From Prochlorococcus sp. AG-412-P08 (GTDB lineage: Bacteria; Cyanobacteriota; Cyanobacteriia; PCC-6307; Cyanobiaceae), in NCBI GenBank assembly GCA_003214695.1, contig QCLI01000008.1:1-52261 (forward strand): a stretch of 52,261 bases of DNA, written 5' to 3'. Shown in pieces: positions 38,039 through 46,308 of this stretch. The notes under the pieces were generated by a model. The model saw only the letters and a list, made by a program, of their open reading frames with translations, was not told the origin of the DNA and did no database searches. Numbering within the stretch: the first letter of the stretch is position 1; every line of letters starts with the position of its first letter. The translations under genes and the position numbers were made by a program.

Positions 38039-38188
38039 TTAATAATCCTTATTGCTAGTAGTAAAATTGTTATGAGTTCTTGGTAATGGATGCTTAATCA
38101 GTTCATTTTTAAGAAATGAAATAATTCGAGTATGGGAGGTTGAATTAAATTTTCTAAGGACGGACATGTCCCATTTTGTTTGACTCAT
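38039..38188 (-). CDS. Small hypothetical protein, 49 residues
   Basis: A 49-codon ORF with ATG start, beginning MSQTKWDMSVLRKFNSTSH and ending NNFTTSNKDY. The N-terminal two-thirds has the mixed hydrophobic and charged pattern of a folded helical protein (RIISFLKNELIKHPLPR), and its AT-rich codon use matches the neighbouring genes. It is divergent from the peroxiredoxin gene. I do not recognise a named family, and no motif is evident. Confidence 0.5.
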   Translation of the reverse strand: MSQTKWDMSVLRKFNSTSHTRIISFLKNELIKHPLPRTHNNFTTSNKDY

Positions 38189-38222
38189 GTGTCCAAGATT
38201 AGAAGAGCAGGTGTGTTCAGCA

Positions 38223-38252
38223 TTGACCTCACATTTATTTATTTTCTATGTT
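38223..38252 (+). promoter_or_regulatory. Candidate sigma-70 promoter of the peroxiredoxin gene
   Basis: TTGACC, then an 18-base spacer and TATGTT, 55 bases before the start codon. The -35 match is good and the -10 is moderate. AT-rich DNA gives many weak matches, so this is tentative. Confidence 0.35.
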
Positions 38253-38306
38253 AAATTATAAGAGGTTTGTAGACAAAATCCAAGCAAACCTAAAATTCAT
38301 TAATTA

Positions 38307-38906
38307 ATGATCATGACAGAAGGCTGTTTAAGAGTTGGCCAAGAGGCACCAGTTTTCACTGCAGAAGCAGTTATAGATCAAGAGTTCAAGCAAATAACCC
38401 TATCTGATTACAGAGGGAAATGGGTAGTCTTGTTTTTCTATCCCTTAGATTTCACCTTTGTCTGTCCAACAGAAATAACTGCTTTCAGTGATAGATTCAG
38501 TGATTTCTCCTCAAAAAACACAGAAATTCTTGGTGTCTCTGTTGATAGTGTGCATTGTCACCTTGCTTGGATACAAACTCCTAGAAATAGAGGAGGTATA
38601 GGGGATATAGCATATCCTTTAATCTCAGATCTAAAAAGGGAAATAGCTAGTGCTTATAATGTCCTTAATGATGATGGAGAAGCCGATAGAGGCTTGTTCC
38701 TAATAAATCCCGAGGGTGTAATAATGCATAGCACAGTTAATAAGGCTCCTGTAGGTAGGAATGTAGATGAAACATTAAGAGTATTGCAGGGGTATCAGTA
38801 TGTTGCTTCTAACCCAGATCAAGTATGCCCAGCAAACTGGACGCCAGGAGATAAAACTATGTTGCCTGATCCAAAAGGAAGTAAGGAATACTTTTCTTCA
38901 CTTTAA
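38307..38906 (+). CDS. 2-Cys peroxiredoxin
   Basis: Thiol peroxidase that reduces hydrogen peroxide and is recycled by thioredoxin. The peroxidatic Cys is in [12 protein letters not shown] and the resolving Cys in [10 protein letters not shown] near residue 172, so it is a typical 2-Cys enzyme. Length 199 fits. A second ATG two codons downstream (MTEGCLRVG) is equally plausible. Conserved [13 protein letters not shown] and [12 protein letters not shown] segments are present. Confidence 0.93.
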   Translation: MIMTEGCLRVGQEAPVFTAEAVIDQEFKQITLSDYRGKWVVLFFYPLDFTFVCPTEITAFSDRFSDFSSKNTEILGVSVDSVHCHLAWIQTPRNRGGIGDIAYPLISDLKREIASAYNVLNDDGEADRGLFLINPEGVIMHSTVNKAPVGRNVDETLRVLQGYQYVASNPDQVCPANWTPGDKTMLPDPKGSKEYFSSL

Positions 38907-38937
38907 TTACTTTCTATCAGCCAATTTTTTAATTACC

Positions 38938-39759
38938 TTAACTAGAGATTCCAAAAGCCAATCCAAAAGAAAATATTGTTAATTGCAATAGGGTTTTAAT
39001 ATAATTATAATTGTAATTATTAAAGTAATTACAATATAAATCTGATAAACCTGTTCCGAATATCATATAGTTAAGTAAAGCACATAGCAAAATATTTAAA
39101 GATGCAATTGTTAGGATTAGGCATATAAATATTCTATCCTGACTAAAAATAAATGCATTGATAGAGTTTATTGAACTAAGGTTCAAATGGTCTATCTTAA
39201 AAATATACACTGTTAAAATTACATATAAAGGAATGTTATTTAAATAAAGTAAAATTATACTATTTCTACTAGCAAGAGAAAATAATACTATAATCATATA
39301 AATCAGCAGGAAATACGGATTAAAAACATATTCTATTAAGTGTGAAAGCTGTGAAGAAGAATTAAGATAGTCAAAGGTTGTATAATTATCTATAAGATAC
39401 TTGAAAGAAAATACAAATATCAGATAAATAATCGTTAGCATTATTAGTAAATATGCTACGTATTTATTAATTGGTAATGTTTCCTCTGTTGTAGAAATAC
39501 TCTTAGTAATTGAAATTAATTTATTCCATGATTTGTACCATTTCCATATTATAAAGAATGGAATAAAACAAATAACAGATGACAGTATGTGGTACATGGT
39601 TAAATAATTAGAGTTACTATTCCACTCATAGCCTGATAAAAGATGTACCTTGTGAAGAAATTGCCCCCAAAGTAAATAGAACATTATAAAAAGAAAATTC
39701 AGAAAGAAATTATTAAATGAAATCCTTATGCCTAATAAATCTTCTAAGAAGCTCTTCAT
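38938..39759 (-). CDS. Polytopic membrane protein of unknown function
   Basis: 273 residues, very hydrophobic, with roughly seven to eight transmembrane segments, rich in Ile, Leu, Tyr and Asn. A Tyr-Asn repeat region (NYFNNYNYNYIK) lies before the last helix. No transporter, peptidase or enzyme motif is recognised. The ATG sits two bases after the stop of the FtsH-like gene upstream, so they form an operon and may be partners. Fast divergence or lineage restriction is likely, since the composition is skewed. Confidence 0.6.
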   Translation of the reverse strand: MKSFLEDLLGIRISFNNFFLNFLFIMFYLLWGQFLHKVHLLSGYEWNSNSNYLTMYHILSSVICFIPFFIIWKWYKSWNKLISITKSISTTEETLPINKYVAYLLIMLTIIYLIFVFSFKYLIDNYTTFDYLNSSSQLSHLIEYVFNPYFLLIYMIIVLFSLASRNSIILLYLNNIPLYVILTVYIFKIDHLNLSSINSINAFIFSQDRIFICLILTIASLNILLCALLNYMIFGTGLSDLYCNYFNNYNYNYIKTLLQLTIFSFGLAFGISS

Positions 39760-39761
39760 AG

Positions 39762-41528
39762 TTAGTCTGTGTAGGAGTTAGTGGCTGTTTTAAATAGTGT
39801 TTCAAAACGTTCTTTAGTGAATACTTCCTCCTCTAAAAGTGATGCCGCCATAATGTCTAATACATTTAGGTAGGGGGTTATTTTTTGTTTGGCTTTTTCT
39901 TGTGAATCTCTTATTAATGTAGTTATTAGACTATCTATTTGCTTATTTGTCCTATTTGCGTAAATAGATTTTGATCCCAGTAAACTGGATTCAAAGCCTT
40001 TTGCCAACTTATCAATAACTATTGAAATTGGCCCTAAGTCTGAAAAGCCATATTTAGTGACCATTTTGTTAGCTAGTAATGTTGCTTCATCCAATTGATT
40101 TGATGATATTTGAGTGATTTCGGATTTTCCAAAAATGAGTTCCTCTGCAGCTCTTCCGCCTAGAGAAACCATAAGTTTATTTTCAAGGTATCTTTTAGAG
40201 AAATATCCATCTTCGCTATTTTGAGTTAAATTGGTAAACCTTGTATTTCCAGTTAGGCTTCCACTTCTTCTAAGTATTGTTATCTTGTCCACTGAATCAG
40301 CAGATGGAGTTAAATAGGCAACAAGCGCTTTGCCTATCTCGTGATAAGCAATTATCCTTAATTGATTTAAGCTCTTAAGGGGATAGTCTCTTAAGCCCAG
40401 TGTAATTCTATCTAGAGACTTCTCTAATTGTTTTTCTCCTATTCTTTTCTTGTTTTCTCGAGCTGTAATTATAGCTGCTTCATTTAAGAAATTAGATAGA
40501 TCTGCTCCAGAAAAACCGGGTGTTCGTATAGCCCATTCCTTAAGAATAACATTGTCACATAATGGTTTTGAAAGAGCATGAATAGACAAAATATCTTCTC
40601 TACCTTTTCTATCTGGAAGAGATACATTTATTCTTCTATCAAATCTACCTGGCCTAATTAATGCTGGGTCTAATACTTCCTCCCTATTAGTAGCAGCTAT
40701 GACAATTACACCAGAGTTTTGTGGAAAACCATCCATTTCTATGAGTAACTGATTAAGTGTTTGTTCTCTTTCATCATTACCACCTCCAATTCCAGAACCT
40801 CTCTTTCGTCCAATTGAATCTATTTCATCAATAAAAATAATACTTGGAGATTTACGCTTAGCTTGAGCAAAAAGACTACTCACTCGGCTTGCTCCGATTC
40901 CAACAAATAATTCTACAAATTGGGAGGCAGAAGTAGAAATAAAGGGCACACCAGCTTCTCCTGCTAGGGCCTTCGCTAGTAATGTTTTACCTGTTCCAGG
41001 AGGGCCAGTTAAAAGAAAACCCTTAGGAATACTAGCTCCTAAATTATTATATTTATCAGGTATTTTCAAAAAAGAAACTATCTCTTTTACTTCTTCTAGA
41101 GCCTCTGGAATACCTGCTATATCATCAAAACGGGTAACTATATTTATTGTATCTTCAAAAGAAGCTTTCCCACTCAAAAAAGAAATACTTTTATTAGCTA
41201 ATTTTGCAGACTTCTTGATTAATATTATACATAATAAAATAAATATAAAACCAAGAGTAAAACTTGCAGTAAAGGAAGCGAAAGTCTCTTCAGCCCTTCC
41301 ATCTCTAACTTCTAATACAATACCATTTGATTCTGCAGTCTCAAGTACTGTTTGATCATTAGGGAAAATAGGAATTATTTTTGACTGACCATCTTTGTAT
41401 TTAGCATGGACTTCTCTTCTAGATGGAATAAGGATCAGTGATTCGATATTTTGAGATGCCATGTCTTCTAATAGGCTGCTATAGCTATTAGAATCATTAT
41501 CTTTATTTGAAATAAACCTCGAAAACAC
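39762..41528 (-). CDS. FtsH-like AAA+ protein with degenerate protease site
   Basis: 588 residues. The AAA+ part is intact: Walker A GPPGTGKT (175-182), Walker [12 protein letters not shown], and the second region of homology [22 protein letters not shown]. The M41 zinc site is not: the HExxH motif reads HEIGK (His396, Lys400), and the third ligand position, Asp in SNDxxxAT, is Gln478 (SNQLDEAT). The N-terminus begins in the periplasmic or luminal domain and has one membrane helix (about 86-104) instead of two. It is therefore probably an ATPase or unfoldase without proteolysis. GTG start; no ATG upstream before the in-frame stop. It is co-transcribed with a polytopic membrane protein. Confidence 0.85.
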   Translation of the reverse strand: MFSRFISNKDNDSNSYSSLLEDMASQNIESLILIPSRREVHAKYKDGQSKIIPIFPNDQTVLETAESNGIVLEVRDGRAEETFASFTASFTLGFIFILLCIILIKKSAKLANKSISFLSGKASFEDTINIVTRFDDIAGIPEALEEVKEIVSFLKIPDKYNNLGASIPKGFLLTGPPGTGKTLLAKALAGEAGVPFISTSASQFVELFVGIGASRVSSLFAQAKRKSPSIIFIDEIDSIGRKRGSGIGGGNDEREQTLNQLLIEMDGFPQNSGVIVIAATNREEVLDPALIRPGRFDRRINVSLPDRKGREDILSIHALSKPLCDNVILKEWAIRTPGFSGADLSNFLNEAAIITARENKKRIGEKQLEKSLDRITLGLRDYPLKSLNQLRIIAYHEIGKALVAYLTPSADSVDKITILRRSGSLTGNTRFTNLTQNSEDGYFSKRYLENKLMVSLGGRAAEELIFGKSEITQISSNQLDEATLLANKMVTKYGFSDLGPISIVIDKLAKGFESSLLGSKSIYANRTNKQIDSLITTLIRDSQEKAKQKITPYLNVLDIMAASLLEEEVFTKERFETLFKTATNSYTD

Positions 41529-41675
41529 TTTCTTAGGGACGTGGCACTGAACAATTATATTAATTTAAATTCGAAAATTTTAATTATTGAGCTTTATATT
41601 TTTGTTTCCCAAGCCTCATATATTTGACTAAAGGCCTTCGAGGGACAGATAATATAAGATTGGTAATTAATTAAA

Positions 41676-41849
41676 ATGGCTGTACCAAAGAAAAAGACAT
41701 CAAAAGGTAAAAGAAATCAACGCCATTCCGTTTGGAAGGCAAAAGCCGGAGATGCGGCTAAGAAAGCATTATCACTAGGCAAATCGATACTTAGTGGGCG
41801 TGCTCAAGGTTTTGTCTACCCTGTGCAGGAAGAGGGTGACGACGAATAA
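41676..41849 (+). CDS. rpmF: 50S ribosomal protein L32
   Basis: 57 residues starting [20 protein letters not shown], the L32 signature, and ending in an acidic tail EEGDDE. It lacks the C-terminal zinc cysteines, as in other cyanobacteria and plastids. It is divergent from the FtsH-like gene with a 147-base gap. Confidence 0.95.
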   Translation: MAVPKKKTSKGKRNQRHSVWKAKAGDAAKKALSLGKSILSGRAQGFVYPVQEEGDDE

Positions 41850-41893
41850 GGCTCTATTTAGCTCCTATAGATGGTATAGATTAATAACGGCTG

Positions 41894-42229
41894 CTATGAG
41901 CCAAGTTTAAATGCCTCTAATACAATTGCGTAAGTAATACCAATTCTAAAATTATCGACAATTAGCAGTAATGGAAATTGATTTAGCCTTATTAAATTTC
42001 TTCTATATCTAATTGCTATTTCGAGAAGAAAACATAAAAGGCCAACTACTAAAATTCTTTGACGAAATTCCTCAAGATAATAAGCTGTAATTGTACTGGC
42101 TAAATAGAAACCAATTAATACTGACAGCAATCCTACACTTCTGCTTCTCCATGGCCCAATTAGGGAATTATTTAAACCCTTAAATAAGGACTTAACAAAA
42201 GAATCATAATTAGTTTTATAGACTTTCAT
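41894..42229 (-). CDS. ycf20: DUF565 / Ycf20-like membrane protein
   Basis: 111 residues with two to three hydrophobic segments. The block RSRSVGLLSVLIGFYLASTI and the following VVGLLCFLLEIAIRYRR fit the Ycf20 (DUF565) family of cyanobacteria and plastids. In Chlamydomonas a homologue (NPQ5) influences non-photochemical quenching; a role here is inferred. It lies 18 bases downstream of the HAD gene, same strand. Confidence 0.75.
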   Translation of the reverse strand: MKVYKTNYDSFVKSLFKGLNNSLIGPWRSRSVGLLSVLIGFYLASTITAYYLEEFRQRILVVGLLCFLLEIAIRYRRNLIRLNQFPLLLIVDNFRIGITYAIVLEAFKLGS

Positions 42230-42247
42230 AAAGCTTTAATTAATTTA

Positions 42248-42991
42248 TTAATTAATTAATGATTGTAGAGATTTGTAGGTAATAATAGAATCTAGTCTAT
42301 TTCCTTGTAGTGCAACAGAAGCATTATCTTGATCTCCTAGACTATCAACGACTAGCTGAGTTTCAATTATACCTTCTGGAATTTTTGTTAACCAGGGTGA
42401 CAAGGTAATTAGTGTTTTAAGCGTAGATGCTGAGGCTGCCTGGTAACCAATTAAGGAATCCTCAATGGCTAATGAATTAATAGGTTCGGCACCACTATTT
42501 TTGATGGCCTTAAAATAAGCTTCTGGGTGAGGCTTAAGCTCTAGAACATCCTCAAATGTTGTATATCCTCCAAAGGGGGATACACTTCGAGGAAATAATT
42601 TTTTTAATAAGGCTTTAACTGCTAATTTTGAAGAAGTTGTTACAATCCATTGATTAGTATTTTTAGCATAAAGCTCTAACACAAGTCTCATAACTCCTCT
42701 CCTTAGGCTTATACTTCCAGAATGCAATATTTCCTGATAATACTTTTGTTTTTGTTGATGCAATAAATTAATTGTTCTAATATCTAGTTTAACGTTCTTT
42801 TCTCTTGCAAAATACTTAATTCTATTTTTACCACCTGGAATGGAAAGTAACCTACTATAAGTGTTCTTGTCCCACGTCCAGTCTAGTTGGAATTCTGAAA
42901 ATGATTGGTTAAAAGCTTTCCTGTGGCCCATCATCTCTGTATCAGCCATGGTGCCATCTAGATCCCAAAAAACAGTATGCAAACGATTCAT
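42248..42991 (-). CDS. HAD-superfamily hydrolase, CbbY-like
   Basis: Haloacid-dehalogenase phosphatase or phosphomutase. Motif I is WDLDGTMADTE near residue 9, motif II VTTSS, motif III the Lys in LKPHPEAY, and motif IV AIEDSLIGYQAA. An alpha-helical cap lies between motifs I and II. Length 247 resembles CbbY, which degrades xylulose 1,5-bisphosphate, a Rubisco inhibitor, in other phototrophs. The substrate is not fixed by the sequence. It is divergent from recJ. Confidence 0.8.
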   Translation of the reverse strand: MNRLHTVFWDLDGTMADTEMMGHRKAFNQSFSEFQLDWTWDKNTYSRLLSIPGGKNRIKYFAREKNVKLDIRTINLLHQQKQKYYQEILHSGSISLRRGVMRLVLELYAKNTNQWIVTTSSKLAVKALLKKLFPRSVSPFGGYTTFEDVLELKPHPEAYFKAIKNSGAEPINSLAIEDSLIGYQAASASTLKTLITLSPWLTKIPEGIIETQLVVDSLGDQDNASVALQGNRLDSIITYKSLQSLIN

Positions 42992-43045
42992 TCTCTAATC
43001 TCAATTTTGGTACAAGAAGTTAATAGGATTTATTGAGGTATTAAT

Positions 43046-44935
43046 ATGTCTGATCATATCTGGAATGTACCTAAAAACCTAAATATTGAATCATTATCAG
43101 ATATTCCTCTTTCAAGTAAGCTAAAAGAGGTTTTAATTAGAAGGGGACTTACTAACCCTAAGGCTATTAATAATTATCTGAATCCACAGCCGCTGCCCGA
43201 ATCGGCGAAACATTTTCCAGATTTAGATAAAGCAACAAATAAGATAATTAATTCAGTAAAAACGTGCCAATCTATTGCTATTTGTGGAGACTACGATGCT
43301 GACGGAATGACTAGTACAGCTCTCCTTGTAGATGTGTTGTCAAAAATAAAAGGCAGGCCAGTACCATTTATTCCTTCAAGACAGAATGAAGGTTATGGTT
43401 TAAATATCTCATTAGTTAATAAAGTTGCAAAAGCAGGGATAAAGTTAATTATTACAGTAGACAATGGTGTCTCTGCTAATAGAGCAATTCAGCATGCCAA
43501 TAATTTAGGAATAGAGCTAATAATTACAGATCATCATAAGATTAATTGTAATTTAAGTAACATTTTTGCATTAATTCATCCAGACACTACACCTAAGGAT
43601 TCTCCCTATAGAAGTATTGCTGGAGTAGGGGTAACCTATATTTTAGCTGAAAGTATTGCAAATACATTTAAAGGTAGGGATTCTCTAGCTATTGCTAGAG
43701 ACCTTTTATGTATAGGGACAATTGCAGATATGGCAAGCTTAACAGGAGCTAATAGATACTGGTTAAAAAAATGGATTAAGAATATTCAAAATACAGAATG
43801 CATCGGTTTAAAAGGTTTGATGAAGAATGCAAAAATCTATAATAAGTCAATTACATCACATGATATTGGTTTTAAAATTGCTCCACGAATAAACTCAATA
43901 GGTAGAATAGATGATCCAAAGTTAATTATAGAACTTCTTCTTGAAAAGGATGAATCTAAATTGTCTGAAAAATTATCGACCTGTGAAGAAATAAATAAAC
44001 GGCGTAAGTTTATTACTTCTAGTGTTGAAAAAGAAGCTCTCAAGATAGTAACAGCAGACAATAAGTACATTAACTCATTCATACTATTAGCTCAACCTCA
44101 TTGGAATCCTGGTGTTATAGGCTTAGTAGCATCAAGATTAATGGATAAGTTTAATAGACCTACGGCCATCCTGACCAGCGACGGAGAGGGAAACTTCAGA
44201 GGTTCCGCTAGATCTCCTAAAAATTTCGATATTGTTGAGGCTCTTAATAGTTGCTCAGATTTATTAGAACAATATGGAGGTCATTCTGCAGCTGCAGGTT
44301 TCACTGTTAAAGCTAGAAATTTAATGAAACTAGAGAATAAACTTCAATCAATTTCTAATAATTGGATAACTAATAAAGAAAATCTATTTAGATTGAACCC
44401 AGAGTCAAATCTATCTTTTAATGATATAAATACAAAATTATTAGAAGATATTAGCAAGCTAGAACCTTTTGGAATTAACAATAGTAAACCTATATTCTGG
44501 AGCCGAGGTTGCGAGGTTTTATCTTCATACTACGGTTATTTGGATCAATTGATATTAAAATTATACCAATGTGGTAAAACAATTGAAGCCATAAAATGGG
44601 GAGGCATTAAAGATAAGAGTTGCCTACCAAAAAAAATAGATATCGTATTTAACATCGAAACTAAATCAACAAAGAAGGGAATTATTCCATTGTTAAATAT
44701 AGTTGATATAAATAAATATTCAGAAGAAATTCAATTTAAAATAAATAAAAGGAAATATAGATGCATGTTAGATAATAATAATACGATAATTATTAGGAAT
44801 CAAGAAAATGATTGCATAAAATATGTACTTGGTAACAAGGAAGAGTATAATAAGTTTACCAAATCAAACGGTACATATATTAAGGAGCTAATAGATATAA
44901 GCATATCTATACTTGGAGTTAATATTAATACTTAG
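43046..44935 (+). CDS. recJ: Single-stranded-DNA-specific exonuclease RecJ
   Basis: 5'-3' ssDNA exonuclease of the DHH family used in recombination and repair. Motif I is CGDYDADGMTSTALL (about residues 84-98), motif III the DHH in IITDHHKINCN, and the DHHA1 motif is GGHSAAAGFTVK. Length 629 is close to the family norm, with a C-terminal OB domain. Confidence 0.93.
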   Translation: MSDHIWNVPKNLNIESLSDIPLSSKLKEVLIRRGLTNPKAINNYLNPQPLPESAKHFPDLDKATNKIINSVKTCQSIAICGDYDADGMTSTALLVDVLSKIKGRPVPFIPSRQNEGYGLNISLVNKVAKAGIKLIITVDNGVSANRAIQHANNLGIELIITDHHKINCNLSNIFALIHPDTTPKDSPYRSIAGVGVTYILAESIANTFKGRDSLAIARDLLCIGTIADMASLTGANRYWLKKWIKNIQNTECIGLKGLMKNAKIYNKSITSHDIGFKIAPRINSIGRIDDPKLIIELLLEKDESKLSEKLSTCEEINKRRKFITSSVEKEALKIVTADNKYINSFILLAQPHWNPGVIGLVASRLMDKFNRPTAILTSDGEGNFRGSARSPKNFDIVEALNSCSDLLEQYGGHSAAAGFTVKARNLMKLENKLQSISNNWITNKENLFRLNPESNLSFNDINTKLLEDISKLEPFGINNSKPIFWSRGCEVLSSYYGYLDQLILKLYQCGKTIEAIKWGGIKDKSCLPKKIDIVFNIETKSTKKGIIPLLNIVDINKYSEEIQFKINKRKYRCMLDNNNTIIIRNQENDCIKYVLGNKEEYNKFTKSNGTYIKELIDISISILGVNINT

Positions 44936-44971
44936 TTTATTTCTTTTTCAAATTTAAGTATGAAAAGGTAT

Positions 44972-45055
44972 TTATGCTCCTCTTCTATAGAATACTAGGG
45001 CAATGATTGCTGGACCTGCTAGTGCTACAGCAGCAAGAGGCAAAAGGTTTCCCAT
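44972..45055 (-). CDS. psb30: Psb30 (Ycf12)-like photosystem II small subunit
   Basis: A 27-residue ORF, MGNLLPLAAVALAGPAIIAL then VFYRRGA, with a single transmembrane helix. The AGPxxIAL and RRG pattern fits the Psb30/Ycf12 family, a peripheral photosystem II subunit. It is slightly shorter than many members (about 30-45). It is convergent with recJ, with a 36-base gap between the stops. Confidence 0.65.
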   Translation of the reverse strand: MGNLLPLAAVALAGPAIIALVFYRRGA

Positions 45056-45144
45056 TGAAGTGAGTTTAATTTAAGTTATTTTTATTATAAATCTATGGAG
45101 GTTATAATTGAGATTGGTTTATTATTTGTAATTACTCTGTTGCA

Positions 45145-45537
45145 ATGAGTAATAGCAAGGCATTAAAGCGAGAAATTATGGCTAAGCAGGTAAAATGGAG
45201 CTGTTCAGATTATTGCGGTGCATGTTGCAAACTTGACCCAGTTCAGCGTCAGGAGGCTTTAGGAGCTCTTTCTCAAAAAGAACAGACCCTTTATTTATCT
45301 ATGGTTGCAAAAGATGGATGGTGCCATCATTTTGATAAGGTTTCTAGGAAATGCACTATCTACAAGAATAGGCCTAGCTTTTGTGATGTAAAAAAATTTT
45401 CGCATAATTTTCAAGTAGAAAACGATAAATTTGACCAGTTTGCAATTTCCTGTTGTAAGCAACAAATAAGATATTTATATGGCGGTAGGAGTCTTGAAAT
45501 GAAAAACTTTATCAAGATTAATTCTTCCAAAAATTAA
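45145..45537 (+). CDS. YkgJ-type cysteine-cluster protein
   Basis: 130 residues with CSDYCGACCKL near the N-terminus, then WCHHFDKVSRKCTIYKNRPSFC, a pattern of the UPF0153/YkgJ zinc- or iron-binding family. Function is unknown; some members are thought to bind a metal or an Fe-S cluster. The later ATG at 45178 (MAKQVKW) is an alternative start. It is followed five bases later by the first GDT1-like gene. Confidence 0.8.
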   Translation: MSNSKALKREIMAKQVKWSCSDYCGACCKLDPVQRQEALGALSQKEQTLYLSMVAKDGWCHHFDKVSRKCTIYKNRPSFCDVKKFSHNFQVENDKFDQFAISCCKQQIRYLYGGRSLEMKNFIKINSSKN

Positions 45538-45542
45538 TCTAT

Positions 45543-45887
45543 ATGACATCAAATAAGTCTAATAAAAAATTGCTAAATAAAGAGAATCTATCTAATAACG
45601 GTTTTCTCCAAACTTTTATTACCACATTCACAACAGTCTTTATTGCAGAGTTAGGAGATAAGACACAGATAGCCACATTACTTCTATCTGCAGATACTGG
45701 CAGGCCATTATACGTCTTTATTGCAGCTGCATTGGCTCTTATTCTCTCCAGCTTAATTGGTGTTATCCTCGGGACCTATATATCAAGTAAAATTAGTCAA
45801 AACACCTTTAATAAAGTTGCTGGAGGTATTATGATCTTTATTAGTATATATATCTTTTTTAATGTATTTAAAATTTATTTCTCTTAG
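45543..45887 (+). CDS. GDT1/UPF0016 family half-size cation transporter, first gene
   Basis: 114 residues with three predicted helices and the family motif ELGDKT in FIAELGDKTQIATLLLS. UPF0016 proteins exchange Mn or Ca; in Synechocystis the homologue Mnx exports Mn from the cytosol to the thylakoid lumen. Full-length members have two motif-bearing halves; here each half is a separate gene, and the two products presumably form a heterodimer. It lies just upstream of the second half. Confidence 0.87.
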   Translation: MTSNKSNKKLLNKENLSNNGFLQTFITTFTTVFIAELGDKTQIATLLLSADTGRPLYVFIAAALALILSSLIGVILGTYISSKISQNTFNKVAGGIMIFISIYIFFNVFKIYFS

Positions 45888-45898
45888 TTTTACCTGAA

Positions 45899-46198
45899 AT
45901 GTCAATTACTATTTTCTTTTCAATATTTCTGACAATTTTCATAGCTGAATTGGGAGATAAAACTCAAATAGCAACTTTAGCTATTAGTGGATCTAGCAAC
46001 TGGCCATTGGCAGTTTTCCTTGGGTCATCCTTCGCTTTGGTGCTTGCTTCATTGTTAGGGGTCTTATTAGGTGGCTCTATAGCAAAATTAATACCTGAAC
46101 TTCTAATAGAGCTTATTGCTGCAGTAGGTTTCATGCTTATAGGACTGAATCTCGTAATGACAGGCCAGGAAAATGAGGGTAGGGATTCGACTGAATAA
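45899..46198 (+). CDS. GDT1/UPF0016 family half-size cation transporter, second gene
   Basis: 99 residues with the same motif in FIAELGDKTQIATLAIS and three helices. It pairs with the preceding gene, 11 bases upstream; together they would rebuild the six-helix, two-motif transporter. The tail is short and acidic (QENEGRDSTE). Confidence 0.87.
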   Translation: MSITIFFSIFLTIFIAELGDKTQIATLAISGSSNWPLAVFLGSSFALVLASLLGVLLGGSIAKLIPELLIELIAAVGFMLIGLNLVMTGQENEGRDSTE

Positions 46199-46268
46199 TG
46201 ATAAATAACCTTTGAAGTTTCATAAAATTCCATTCTGCTTAAAGCCTTAGAATATACTTAATGAGCAA

Positions 46269-46297
46269 CTGTACTTAATTACCTACTCAAAGTACAG
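46269..46297. promoter_or_regulatory. Inverted repeat just upstream of the RNB-S1 gene
   Basis: CTGTACTT and AAGTACAG, an 8-bp perfect inverted repeat with a 13-base spacer, so the half-sites are 21 bases apart centre to centre, about two helical turns. It ends 11 bases before the start codon. It could be an operator for a dimeric regulator or an RNA hairpin over the ribosome site. It does not fit a standard LexA spacing. Confidence 0.35.
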
Positions 46298-46308
46298 ATC
46301 ATCTAATC

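Larger units (their letters stand above)
37915..38306 (+). other. Gap between tRNA and peroxiredoxin
   Basis: The left part (37920-38035) is almost pure A and T with a short AT hairpin followed by T (37954-37978), perhaps ending the tRNA transcript. The middle holds a 49-codon minus-strand ORF. The right part contains a candidate promoter for the peroxiredoxin gene. Confidence 0.5.
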
